Positions 17,255 to 25,850 of a stretch of 64,000 bases of DNA are shown in pieces (within the stretch, counting starts at the first letter, position 1; each line of letters begins with the position of its first letter). The notes under the pieces are model-generated. The model had not been told where the DNA came from and did not search any database. It saw only the letters and a list, made by a program, of their open reading frames with translations. This stretch comes from Streptomyces sp. CBMA152. GTDB taxonomy: Bacteria; Actinomycetota; Actinomycetes; Streptomycetales; Streptomycetaceae. Position numbers and translations under genes: made by a program. The stretch lies in contig NZ_MECJ01000014.1 in the NCBI RefSeq assembly GCF_014596475.1, forward strand, positions 52,409 through 116,408, given 5' to 3'.

Positions 17255-17713
17255 CCACACGGCTCACGGACACCCGGACTCGGCCTGCCTGCTTCCGTAT
17301 CCGCTCGGACGCGGACACGTCTGTGCTCCGACGGGGGTGGAGATGACGTAAGGAGTGGGCGGCCCGGCCGCCGGGGCGCTCAGCCGTTCGGTGTTTGCCG
17401 CACCGTGGCCGTGCGCCCCACATGTCTCCGGCTTCGGCTTACCAGGCCGCCCGGAGGAGTTGTTCGCCCCGGTACCAGCCGATGCGAACACTTCGATCTT
17501 TGGTTCTGCCCGAACCCATGACACAGACCGGCAGCGAACCACCAAGGCCCACCGAGCAGTTGTGTCATGTCCTCCCTATGAGATGGAGGCTGCCGCTATT
17601 TTGCACCAGAGTTTCGCCTTTCACCAGCCCGACGATGTCAACTTGGTCTGCTTGATCCTGTTCCGTGGGGGTGAGGGGCCCCGCATCGCACGCCCTTCGC
17701 CCTGGGCGATGCG
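17255..17713. other. 459-base intergenic region, no gene seen
   Basis: The middle part (17480-17640) is less GC-rich than the flanks and may hold a promoter for the HTH protein. No recognisable protein is found. A 9-base-pair hairpin at 17681-17714 lies directly before the downstream start. Confidence 0.45.
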
Positions 17714-17714
17714 G
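17681..17714. promoter_or_regulatory. hairpin touching the start codon of the HTH gene
   Basis: CCGCATCGC and GCGATGCGG form a perfect 9-base-pair stem with a 16-base loop. Its 3' arm ends on the first base of the GTG start at 17714. GTGAGGGG is present at 17671 and again at 17714. This could mask translation initiation, or it may mean that the real start is further downstream. Confidence 0.4.
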
Positions 17715-19465
17715 TGAGGGGCACGGCGGCGCAGCCCTGCGGGCAGTGCGCACCGCCCCCGTCGCACGAGGCCGCGAACACACCGCAGCGACGGCAGCGG
17801 GTACGCGTACCGTGGCGTCTGGTCGAGTCGGCGTTCTACGCCGACATCGCGCTGGCGGTCTACATGAAGGTGAAGGCGCTCGGACTGCGACCGCAGGGGT
17901 GCACCGCCTCAACGGCGACCCTCGCCGCGTACCTGGGGATGTCGAAGGCATCGGTCGAGCGCGGGCTGACGCAGTTACGCGGCCCGGCGCCCGACGGCGT
18001 GGTCGAGCTGCCGCAGAACGCGCGGCGCTCGCTGCCTGGAGGCACCGGGACGACAGCGCGGCGACAGGTGCGGGCGATGACTTCGTCGGAGCGGTTCGTG
18101 TGGCTGCCGGTCGCGGCGTGCGAGGCCCTCACCCCCCGGCAGTTACGCGCGTACGCGGTACTGGTGTTCACCCAGGTCCAGCGGATCCCGCTGACGCTGG
18201 GCGAGCTCGCCGGGTTCCTGCGCCACCACTCGGGCACACGGGCCGGGCAGCCGGTCACCGCCGCGGCGGCCGCAAGCGTCGTCGGCCAACTCGAAGCCGC
18301 GGGCTGGGTGAGCGTGGGACGGCGAGCCGGGACGCGCGGCCGCCACCAGTACGTCGCCCACGAGATCCCACCCGCGGCCGTACGGAGTACCCGGATCGGC
18401 GTCGTCGCCGTGGCCCGGTGCGCGCACAGCGCCGAAGAGGCACTGCCCGGCCGGGCTGCGACCGCGGTGGTCGGTGAGGGATCGGGTGCCTCGGTGGGTG
18501 AGGGATCGCTCGCGAATGAGGAATCACCTAGGACTGACCGACCTGATGACGAGCGGGGTGGTTTCCCACCCGCCGTAGGCGCACTACCGGTAGGTGGGGG
18601 CCCTGGCGTTGTCCTGGACCGGCCTGAAGCCGCGTCAGCTGCCGAGGTGCCACGAAATCGCGCGCCGCGCGCGCGGGAGACCACCCGCGCCGCCTCCTCG
18701 ACACCGACGACGAAGGGGCGGGGCAGCGGCGCGCGATCGCCCCGGTCCCCGTACGCCGAAGCCCGGTTGGCCATGAGCCCGCAGGTCCACGCGGCGCTGG
18801 AGCCCGTCCACTGGCTGCTGAAGCGGGTCGAAAGCGACGTCGTCCTACGGAAGATCGCCCAGGAGGCCGGCCGCCAGCTGCGTGACGGCACCGCCGTGGA
18901 CCGGCTGCGCCATCGTCTGACCGTCCGGTTCGCCGGGACCTCGCCGTCACTGATCCGGGATCCCGGCCGGTGGCTGCTGGGCGTGGCACTGCCGCGCTGG
19001 GGTTGCGGGCACTTCGACTGCGAGGCGGGCGTGCTGTGGTCGACCGGCGCGCTCTGCGCGCTGTGCGAGGAGGTCGTCGCCGACCGGCGCGCGGCCCGGC
19101 GGCGAGAGCGAGCCCTGCGTCCCGACGACGGCGCCGCGCGCCCCGGATCGGGGATGTGCGACAGCGGGCCCGCCATGGCCGACCCGGATGCGGCGACGGC
19201 CTCGGCACGCGCACCGCAGTGGCCGCCGCGCGGCGAATGCGCCGACTGCGGCTGCCGGATCCTTCTCGTCAAAGGCGCGCTCACCGACGGGCTGTGCGGG
19301 CCCTGCCGCGAAGGCGCTGCCCGGTCGTCCGCGCCCACCGGGCAGCCGGAGCCGGTTCGGTGTTCACACACCGAGGGTGTGCCGTGCGGCCGCCCGGCGC
19401 TGCCGACGCGCGGCGTCTGCGTCCGCCACCGGGCGCATGAACTGGTCGGCGCGGTGAGCAACTGA
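17714..19465 (+). CDS. HTH protein with C-terminal zinc-ribbon-like cysteines, function unknown
   Basis: Up to 583 residues. The N-terminal third holds two winged-helix-like segments: STATLAAYLGMSKASVERGLTQL near 65-90, and LTLGELAGFLRHHSG with VVGQLEAAGWVSVGRRAGTRGRHQYVAH near 165-225. The middle is low-complexity. The C-terminus has CADCGCRILLVKGALTDGLCGPC, a four-cysteine ribbon, and a further C..C pair. The organisation recalls replication-initiator-like or plasmid regulatory HTH proteins of actinomycetes, but I do not recognise it specifically. The start is uncertain because the first 30 residues look poorly conserved. It converges on the GNAT gene. Confidence 0.65.
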   Translation: MRGTAAQPCGQCAPPPSHEAANTPQRRQRVRVPWRLVESAFYADIALAVYMKVKALGLRPQGCTASTATLAAYLGMSKASVERGLTQLRGPAPDGVVELPQNARRSLPGGTGTTARRQVRAMTSSERFVWLPVAACEALTPRQLRAYAVLVFTQVQRIPLTLGELAGFLRHHSGTRAGQPVTAAAAASVVGQLEAAGWVSVGRRAGTRGRHQYVAHEIPPAAVRSTRIGVVAVARCAHSAEEALPGRAATAVVGEGSGASVGEGSLANEESPRTDRPDDERGGFPPAVGALPVGGGPGVVLDRPEAASAAEVPRNRAPRARETTRAASSTPTTKGRGSGARSPRSPYAEARLAMSPQVHAALEPVHWLLKRVESDVVLRKIAQEAGRQLRDGTAVDRLRHRLTVRFAGTSPSLIRDPGRWLLGVALPRWGCGHFDCEAGVLWSTGALCALCEEVVADRRAARRRERALRPDDGAARPGSGMCDSGPAMADPDAATASARAPQWPPRGECADCGCRILLVKGALTDGLCGPCREGAARSSAPTGQPEPVRCSHTEGVPCGRPALPTRGVCVRHRAHELVGAVSN

Positions 19466-19515
19466 TGGGCGTGCAAAGGCAGTTCACGGGCCGAGGGCGC
19501 CGGGTCGGCAGGGCG

Positions 19516-20070
19516 TCAGGGGTGGCGTACCGGGCGGATCATCGCCGTGTGGGCGGTGGTTGCGTGGAGCTCCCGGTGGTCGGCGACCCTGCGGTATCCC
19601 CAGGTTTCGCAGGCGGCCTGAAGTGCTCCGTCGCCGACGGCGGGGTCCACGAGCAGCGTGACCCGCTCCTCCTGCCGCAGCGAGAGCCATATCTCGTGCA
19701 GCTGGGAGGCGACCCCGGTGCCGCGCCAGGGCTTGCGTACCGCTATCTCGCTGAGCACGGCCGTACGCTGACCGGTCTCCCAGGTCACGTACTTCGGCAG
19801 CGGCAGGATCATGTTCGACCACCAGTCGGTGTCCGCCGCAAGGCAGAAGCCATGGCAATAACCGACGGGACGGCCGTTTTCATAGCCGATGGCCACCGTC
19901 CAGCCCGGCATCGACGCGGCCGCTTCCAAACGCGCCTCGAAGGACTTGTCCGACCCCGCGTCCACGGCCGGCTCCGCATCCTTGCGCCAGACCTCCGCGT
20001 GCACTTCCAGCAGACTGTGCTTGACGAACGGAAGATGCTCGGCGTCGGCCATGCTGAACTCGACAGTCAC
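19516..20070 (-). CDS. GNAT-family N-acetyltransferase
   Basis: A 184-residue GNAT domain protein. The acetyl-CoA pyrophosphate loop is visible as RKPWRGTGVASQLHEIWLSLR near 108-128, followed by a beta strand VTLLVDPAVGDGALQAACETWGYRRV typical of motif B. The acceptor substrate is not evident. It stands alone, convergent with the HTH gene and separated by 125 bases from the next minus-strand gene. Confidence 0.82.
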   Translation of the reverse strand: MTVEFSMADAEHLPFVKHSLLEVHAEVWRKDAEPAVDAGSDKSFEARLEAAASMPGWTVAIGYENGRPVGYCHGFCLAADTDWWSNMILPLPKYVTWETGQRTAVLSEIAVRKPWRGTGVASQLHEIWLSLRQEERVTLLVDPAVGDGALQAACETWGYRRVADHRELHATTAHTAMIRPVRHP

Positions 20071-20195
20071 AGACGTGCCGCCCTCTCACTCGGTATCACC
20101 CACGCGGGCAAGGCCCACGGGCGCCAGCCCACCCCAGGAGCCAAGACGGCAAGGCTAACCGAAATCCGACCGGCTCGGCTGTTTCTATGGCGGCA

Positions 20196-21164
20196 TCAGC
20201 GACTCCAGTAGTCACCCTGCGGCAGCCGGACCCATAGATCGGGTGGACCGACGACGGCGCGTGCGTCGGTGAGGCGCAGGCCCGCGTAGAGACAGGAGTG
20301 GGCCACCGCGTTGTAGCGGCAGAGGTAGGAGGCCAGGACTTCCTGCGCGGTGGAGTCCGGGTACGGCGGCCCGCCCGGGTGGAGGCCCCCGCGTTCGATG
20401 CCCCCGTCGCGGGTGATGCTGCCCTGGTTGCCGCTCTTGGGGTTGGCGTACAGGCCGTAGCAGACGGTGCCGGCGGACAGCCGGGCCAGCGGGCCCGGCA
20501 TCGCTGGCGCGTAGCCCCACGGCTGGGTGACGACGCAGCCGCCCGGCACGCTCGTCACCCCGACGATCCGCAGACTCTCGTCCATGTCGTACGCGTACGG
20601 GTCCACGAGCAGCCCGTCCAGCGCCCGGCTTTCCGCCTCCGTCGCCTCCAAGCGGCGTACGGCCTCCTCGGCGTCGATCCCCGCGACGCACGCGAGGCCC
20701 GTGCCCTCGTAGCGGATGTCTCCCAGCACCGCGACGAGCCGTCGGCCCTCCCGCACCGCCGTACGCTCCGCCTCGGTCAGTCCGCGTTGCCCGGCGGGCA
20801 GCGCGAACAGGTCGGGCACCGGTCCGGCCAGGCTGAGCCGTCCCGGCGACCAGCCGCCGATCTGGATCCGCCAGGGATCGGCTCCGGCGGCGGCGAGAGC
20901 CCGCGCGTTGTCCGGCCGGCCGGACAGAACGGCCTCCCACAACGCGGTCGTCCCTTTCTCCTCCTCCAGCGCGTCCACGTCCGCGACGCGTCGGGCCAGC
21001 TCCGCGACGACCTGCGGTGAGCCGTGCGACGCCGCCCAATGCAGGGGCAGGCCTCCGCGCCACGCGTCGGGATCGGCGCCCCGATCGAGGCGCTGCCGTA
21101 TGCCGTCGTAGTCCTGCCAGTCCTCCCCACTCACGTCCGCCCAGCCGTCGTTGCGACCCACCAC
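20196..21164 (-). CDS. ankyrin-repeat protein
   Basis: About 322 residues from GTG 21164, with GAGGGGGGC just upstream. Ankyrin-type repeats occupy residues of about 20-95: LDRGADPDAWRGGLPLHWAASHG, then ARRVADVDALEEEKGTTALWEAVLSGRPDNARALAAAGADP. The remaining 200 residues are a separate domain of unknown function (SLRIVGVTSVPGGCVVTQPWGYAPAMPG, then VCYGLYANPKSGNQGSITRDG) found in Streptomyces ankyrin proteins. Cytosolic; function unknown. Confidence 0.78.
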   Translation of the reverse strand: MVGRNDGWADVSGEDWQDYDGIRQRLDRGADPDAWRGGLPLHWAASHGSPQVVAELARRVADVDALEEEKGTTALWEAVLSGRPDNARALAAAGADPWRIQIGGWSPGRLSLAGPVPDLFALPAGQRGLTEAERTAVREGRRLVAVLGDIRYEGTGLACVAGIDAEEAVRRLEATEAESRALDGLLVDPYAYDMDESLRIVGVTSVPGGCVVTQPWGYAPAMPGPLARLSAGTVCYGLYANPKSGNQGSITRDGGIERGGLHPGGPPYPDSTAQEVLASYLCRYNAVAHSCLYAGLRLTDARAVVGPPDLWVRLPQGDYWSR

Positions 21165-21332
21165 GATGCCCCCCTCAAGCCCCGATCCGGGGCGGCTCCT
21201 CTCACCACCGCGTACACACCCCCCGTCGCAGACGGGTCTGACAACGCCCGCGCCCTTTGCCTGCACGGAACGCCCGGCCTGGCCGGGGTTGCCATGCATA
21301 GGATCAGATCCTTTCGATCAGGAGACAGCAAC

Positions 21333-21482
21333 ATGCCGGTGGATTCAGGTCAGGAGCCGGACCGCGAGCGGGCGGGCGGCTCGGATCAGCGGGTGGGCAC
21401 GGTCGAGACCGAGCGGGACTTCGTGCGCACGGTTCGCCCCGGCTATCAGGACGCCGGCGACACAGGGGCGGGGGCTTGGTGA
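21333..21482 (+). CDS. small acidic protein, 49 residues, coupled to the next gene
   Basis: Starts MPVDSGQEPDRERAGG and ends DAGDTGAGAW. GGAG lies eight bases before the ATG. Its TGA overlaps the ATG of the next gene (TGATG), the usual sign of translational coupling. Charged and Gly-rich, with no recognised domain. Confidence 0.55.
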   Translation: MPVDSGQEPDRERAGGSDQRVGTVETERDFVRTVRPGYQDAGDTGAGAW

Positions 21483-21952
21483 TGGGCCGACTTCGGGACA
21501 GGATGACCGGCACCCGCTACCCCGACAGCGGTGTGAAACCACTGCCCACCATGGAGGTGCGGGCCGCGCTGCTCGCACTCAACACCAACGCCCCCGACCT
21601 GCGCTTCCGCGTGCGCCACGGCATCCCCGAAGAACGCGCCGATGTGGTGGCCGAGTTCCAGATCCCGCAACTGAACGTGGCCCTCAAGACCCGCATGCGC
21701 CTGGTCCCGGCGGACCGCGAGGTCCGTGTCCTTGAGGAGCGGTGGGAGGACTCACCCGAGCACTCCGGCAGGCAGCACGGCCGAGGGCACGCACCCGCGG
21801 TGTACCGCCAGTGGTCGTACGAGCGCGGGGCCGACGGCCACCGACACAAGGTCGAGACGTTCCGCTTCGACACACGCGAGATGAGAGACCCACTGGTGAA
21901 GGTGGCCCTCGACGCGGGATGGACCTGGCGCGGCGTGATCTTCAGATGGTGA
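21482..21952 (+). CDS. hypothetical protein, 156 residues
   Basis: Begins MGRLRDRMTGTRYPDSGVKPLP and ends DAGWTWRGVIFRW. The composition is balanced and protein-like, with strand-rich stretches (DVVAEFQIPQLNVALKTRMRLVPADREVRVLEERW) and no membrane or signal segment. I do not recognise the family. The start at 21482 overlaps the stop of the 49-residue gene, which supports this start over one six bases upstream. Confidence 0.65.
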   Translation: MGRLRDRMTGTRYPDSGVKPLPTMEVRAALLALNTNAPDLRFRVRHGIPEERADVVAEFQIPQLNVALKTRMRLVPADREVRVLEERWEDSPEHSGRQHGRGHAPAVYRQWSYERGADGHRHKVETFRFDTREMRDPLVKVALDAGWTWRGVIFRW

Positions 21953-22132
21953 CCGGCACCCCCACCCCTCCCCGTCCCGGCCACCCGGCCGCGTGGGCGC
22001 GCTGTGGCGGGGCGGGCGGGAGCAGGGGAAATGGGCATCCCGTTGGCGCTTGACCCTCCCGGCAGTGCGGTTCAGGAAACACCTTCGTGTTGCGGGCCTG
22101 CACCCGGGCTCACCCCGGCCGAAACGCCGAGG

Positions 22133-23137
22133 TCAACGAGGCATCTTCTTCTTCATGGAGAATCGGACATAGAGGTATTCATCCAGGATCTTCGACAAAG
22201 GGATACCCGGGCGGCCGACAAGTCCCGGGAGGGCGTCCTCAGCCACATCGGTCTCGCTCAGGACATCTCTGGCCCAGTTACGGCCGAGGGTGAGGTGTCG
22301 GGTGAACGCGGCCGCGTCGCGAGCGCCGTGCAGGCGTTCGGCGATCGCCGCGTCCCAAGCCATGATCGCTTCCGGTCGCAGGGCGTAGAGGGTCTTGGCG
22401 GCAGCGGTCGGGCCGAGGGAGCGTGCCGCCCGGCCCGCTGCGACGGGTATGGCCGCCAGTTCTCCGCAGGCACGGCCGAAGGCGGCCACGGAAGAGTCGC
22501 TCAGGCTCGCCAGGGTGCCCGACGGCAGAGCGTCCTGCCACGTGGCCCACCAACCGGCGAGCCCGGTGTCGAACAGGGCCGGCTCGCCTTCTCGGGGGTA
22601 GCGGATGCGGCAGCCCCAGGAGTTGAGCCAGCGCAGCAGAGCATCGCGATGGTCGGCGCGGGCCAGGTCCAGGGCCGGGCCGGTGCCGTCCCGAAGGGAG
22701 TGCCAGCTCCTGTCGATGTCGGCGAAACCGTTGAAGACGTCGGCCGCCGCCCGGAGGTCGGCAAGGGAGGGCGTGTGGAGGGCCGGCGTGGAGCCGGCTC
22801 CCAGGTGTGTCGACGCCACGCTCTTGGGCACCACCATCCGCCACGCCTCCGTGACGATTTCCCGCATCTCTTCGGCGTCGATGGCAGTCAGCCGCACCTG
22901 GGCCCAGTTGAAACGCTCGTCCCTGGGGGACGGCATCGCGAACTTGTCCGGCTCCGAGGCCACCAGCGCGGCGCGTTCCTCCTTCGGGTACGAGAAGCCC
23001 ATGGCTCTCTCGTCCCGGGAGAACGCCAAGTAGACGATCCGGCCGACACGGAACTTCACCCGGTCCCGCACGAAGGCCTCGTACGTTCGGGGCAAGCTCA
23101 GGGCGTGGGCCCGCACTTCGTCAACTGTCACGGCCAT
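22133..23137 (-). CDS. MmcQ/YjbR-like domain fused to an uncharacterised domain
   Basis: This 334-residue protein has an N-terminal MmcQ/YjbR-type DNA-binding-like domain (residues of about 1-115: VRAHALSLPRTYEAFV, VKFRVGRIVYLAF, AMPSPRDERFNWAQVRL). These domains normally form a complete protein of about 120 residues. The remaining 215 residues contain WLNSWGCRIRYP, FDTGLAGWWATW and a helical tail ending FSMKKKMPR; I do not recognise this part. It lies just downstream of the hydrazine-type operon on the same strand but is separated from it by 66 bases. Confidence 0.65.
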   Translation of the reverse strand: MAVTVDEVRAHALSLPRTYEAFVRDRVKFRVGRIVYLAFSRDERAMGFSYPKEERAALVASEPDKFAMPSPRDERFNWAQVRLTAIDAEEMREIVTEAWRMVVPKSVASTHLGAGSTPALHTPSLADLRAAADVFNGFADIDRSWHSLRDGTGPALDLARADHRDALLRWLNSWGCRIRYPREGEPALFDTGLAGWWATWQDALPSGTLASLSDSSVAAFGRACGELAAIPVAAGRAARSLGPTAAAKTLYALRPEAIMAWDAAIAERLHGARDAAAFTRHLTLGRNWARDVLSETDVAEDALPGLVGRPGIPLSKILDEYLYVRFSMKKKMPR

Positions 23138-23203
23138 GCCGATCCCCTCCTGTTGTGGTGGATGACGGGCTGGAGGGTGGCTCGGACCCGCCGCCCTGTG
23201 CCA

Positions 23204-24460
23204 TCAGATCGTCGGCACCGTGACGATATTGATCCTGGCGAGGGCTTCCTCGGTGCGCGAGCGCGCCTCCCGTACCGTCTCGGCCACAGCAGTGGCGGCG
23301 CCGATGCGTTCCTTGGAACTGCGGAGCCTGCGCACTCGGTCACCCGCCTTCACCACGACGGTGCAGGAGACGACGCCGGGTACCTGCCGGGCCTGGTCCA
23401 TGCCGTCGACCGTCTCTACCAGGCCGGGCCGGGTGTGCAGGAAGCGAACGGCTGCCGCCCTCTGGGCGCTGCTGGGCAGGGGGCCCGGCACCGGCTCGCC
23501 CTTCATCACGGTCCAGAAGTGCTTGACGAGGTCCATCGAGTACGCGCGGTCGATCAGGTCGATGATGCCGTCACCGGCGAAACGGCCCGCGCACTCGACG
23601 AGAAAGGCCGTGCTCGCGGAGACGATCCATTCGCAGTGGACCACCCCGCTGCCGAAACCGACCGCTTTGAGCACCTGCCTGGTCTGCTCGAAGAGCAGGT
23701 CCTGCAGTTCCTGCGAGATGTCGGCGGGCACCACATGCCCCATCTCCACCGGACGGTCGCCGGGGAAAAGGGTCTTCTCCGTCACGTTGGCGAACAGAGG
23801 GGTGCCCCGGTCGACCAGCATTTCCACGCTGTACTCGGCACCGGCCACGTACTGCTCCGCGAGCATGCGGACATCGCGGGGGCGGTCCGGTACGAAGATG
23901 CCCTCGTCGTGGTCGGTGCACTCGATCCAGGCCGCGTCCACTTCGTCCGCCCCCGAGAGGATCCTCGTACCCACGGAGCCTTGCCGGTTGGCCGGCTTCA
24001 GCACCACCGGCCCCTCGTGCTGGTCCATGAACTTCCGCAGGTCGGCTTCGTCGGCGACGGACACGGACCGCGGGTTGGGGATGCCCGCGGCGGCGGTCAC
24101 CTTTCGCAGCAGTTCCTTGTCCCGCATGATCTGCGCCGCGCCGAAACCGGCCCCCGGCAGTCCGTACCGCTCCGCGAGTCTGGCCGCGAACGGCGTCGCG
24201 TACTCCTGGAGCGCGGCAATCGCCGCGGGGTCCAGGTCGGGGAACGCGTTGGCGAACTCATCGGCGGCTCCGGCGAGTTGGTATTCCCAGCCGATCACCT
24301 CACGGACGACCTGGGCGTCCGCCACCTGCGCACGTACATCACGCTTACGTATGACGTCCGGCTCATCGATGATGATCACGGATCGGTCGGGCTGGAACTG
24401 AGCGAGCGAAGCCACTGCCACGGGGACGAACCCGACCATGATTACGGGGCGGTCAGCCAT
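23204..24460 (-). CDS. ATP-grasp carboxylate-amine ligase (first of three in the operon)
   Basis: A 418-residue ATP-grasp enzyme. The N-terminal domain ends near DKELLRKVTAAAGIPNPRS. The ATP-binding strand is GPVVLKPANRQGSVGTRI near 152-169, with the linker PRDVRMLAEQYVAGAEYSVEM. The metal-binding block is divergent: VHCEWIV...FLVECAGRFAGDG replaces the usual HTE...IEVNxRxGG, retaining a Glu in each half. Probably forms an amide or acyl-hydrazide bond from an acyl phosphate. It is last of the ligases and is followed by no further gene in the run. Substrates unknown. Confidence 0.83.
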   Translation of the reverse strand: MADRPVIMVGFVPVAVASLAQFQPDRSVIIIDEPDVIRKRDVRAQVADAQVVREVIGWEYQLAGAADEFANAFPDLDPAAIAALQEYATPFAARLAERYGLPGAGFGAAQIMRDKELLRKVTAAAGIPNPRSVSVADEADLRKFMDQHEGPVVLKPANRQGSVGTRILSGADEVDAAWIECTDHDEGIFVPDRPRDVRMLAEQYVAGAEYSVEMLVDRGTPLFANVTEKTLFPGDRPVEMGHVVPADISQELQDLLFEQTRQVLKAVGFGSGVVHCEWIVSASTAFLVECAGRFAGDGIIDLIDRAYSMDLVKHFWTVMKGEPVPGPLPSSAQRAAAVRFLHTRPGLVETVDGMDQARQVPGVVSCTVVVKAGDRVRRLRSSKERIGAATAVAETVREARSRTEEALARINIVTVPTI

Positions 24461-24544
24461 TGTTGATTCCTCTTCCGCTGTCCAGCTTGAGTGGGGGTGG
24501 GCAGGCGCGCGCTGCCCAGTACACGGACGCGCCTACGGATCGGG

Positions 24545-25819
24545 TCAGGCAGCCGTCGCATCCGCGACCTTGCTGATGTCCTGCTGCCGACTCTTTTCCC
24601 GGGTTTCGCTGAGCCCGTACGCGGCGCACAGTGCCGCGATGGCCCCGATCGCTCCGCAGAGCAGCCAGATGCCGTTGCCGAGCATCCCCCAGGCGAGCAC
24701 GCCGAGGGTCGTTCCCGTCGCCGACCCGAGGGAGAACGCCGCCTGCGACGAGCCGATGTACCGCCCCTTGACCTCCGCGGGCTTCTTGGCGGGATGTGCC
24801 CACAAGGTGGGTCCGCTCGTCATCATCCCGCTCACGAACACGGCCGTGCCCAGCAGGATCACCACCGGTGCACCGGATATGGCGTACGCGGTGAGGCCCA
24901 GTGACATGACGAGGGTCCCGATGCCGGCCGCCACCGGCGCCTTCCAGTGCGAGACATAACTGGTGATCTTCAGTTCCAGGGTGATCAGAAGCCCCGACGA
25001 CAGTGCGAGGGCGCTGCTGTACAGAGCTATCGGGTGCCCGTCCGCCTGAACCTTGAGAGGAAGCACGGCCATGAACTGCATGTAGAACATGGCGCTCAGC
25101 GTCATCGAGGCGAGGTAGAGAGCGAATTTGGTGTCCCGCAGGATCGCCAGGTACCCGATTTTCTTTGCGGGCTGCACTTCTGTCACGGCCTGGGGGGAAG
25201 TTCCGTGGGAATCGGCAGCCTTGGCGGGGAGGAAGGCGAGGGAGAACAGGGCATATCCCAGCGCGGTGGCCCCATCGACCCAGTAGAGCAGATCCCAGTT
25301 GGCCTGGGTGAGGGCCGCGGCCGTGAACGGACCGATCACGGATCCGAGGTTGAGTGCGGTCCGCATCATCGAGAAGGCCATCACCCGAAGCTCCTCGGGC
25401 ATCGCCTCGTTCAACAGCGCCGAGGCTCCCGGCCGGTACGCAGCCGTCGCCGCACCCGCCGCGCCGACCAGGGCGACGACGAAGCCGTAGTTGCCCGGGT
25501 CCTTCAGCAGCGGAAGGCTCGCCACCAACAAGGCCGAGCAGCTCATCGCGGTGATGATGGTGTTACGGGGACCCAGCCGCTGGGTCAGCTCGCCGCCGAT
25601 CAGACCGCCTGCCAATGCACCGAGACTGTAGGCGCCGAGACAGAGTCCGGCGTGCTTCGTCGACCAGTGGTTGTGCACCAGGTAGAGCACGAGGAACGTC
25701 TGGACGAACGCGCCCATCTGGTTGACGAATATTCCGCCGAGAAGGAAGCGCGCGGTGCGCGGGGTTGCTTTCAGTGCGGCGAAGACACCTATGCGCTCGC
25801 CCTCACTCGTTTTCTTCAT
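24545..25819 (-). CDS. MFS transporter
   Basis: A 424-residue major facilitator with about twelve hydrophobic helices. Loop 2-3 reads GGLIGGELTQRLGPRN, the usual GxxxDRxGxR region in weakened form. A central hydrophilic loop near 195-215 separates the halves. Position within the hydrazine-type operon suggests export of the product and self-protection. An 84-base gap lies before the downstream ATP-grasp gene and 31 bases after the BBE oxidase gene. Confidence 0.88.
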   Translation of the reverse strand: MKKTSEGERIGVFAALKATPRTARFLLGGIFVNQMGAFVQTFLVLYLVHNHWSTKHAGLCLGAYSLGALAGGLIGGELTQRLGPRNTIITAMSCSALLVASLPLLKDPGNYGFVVALVGAAGAATAAYRPGASALLNEAMPEELRVMAFSMMRTALNLGSVIGPFTAAALTQANWDLLYWVDGATALGYALFSLAFLPAKAADSHGTSPQAVTEVQPAKKIGYLAILRDTKFALYLASMTLSAMFYMQFMAVLPLKVQADGHPIALYSSALALSSGLLITLELKITSYVSHWKAPVAAGIGTLVMSLGLTAYAISGAPVVILLGTAVFVSGMMTSGPTLWAHPAKKPAEVKGRYIGSSQAAFSLGSATGTTLGVLAWGMLGNGIWLLCGAIGAIAALCAAYGLSETREKSRQQDISKVADATAA

Positions 25820-25850
25820 CGTGCACTGCCCCGCGTTTCGTGAAGAGATG

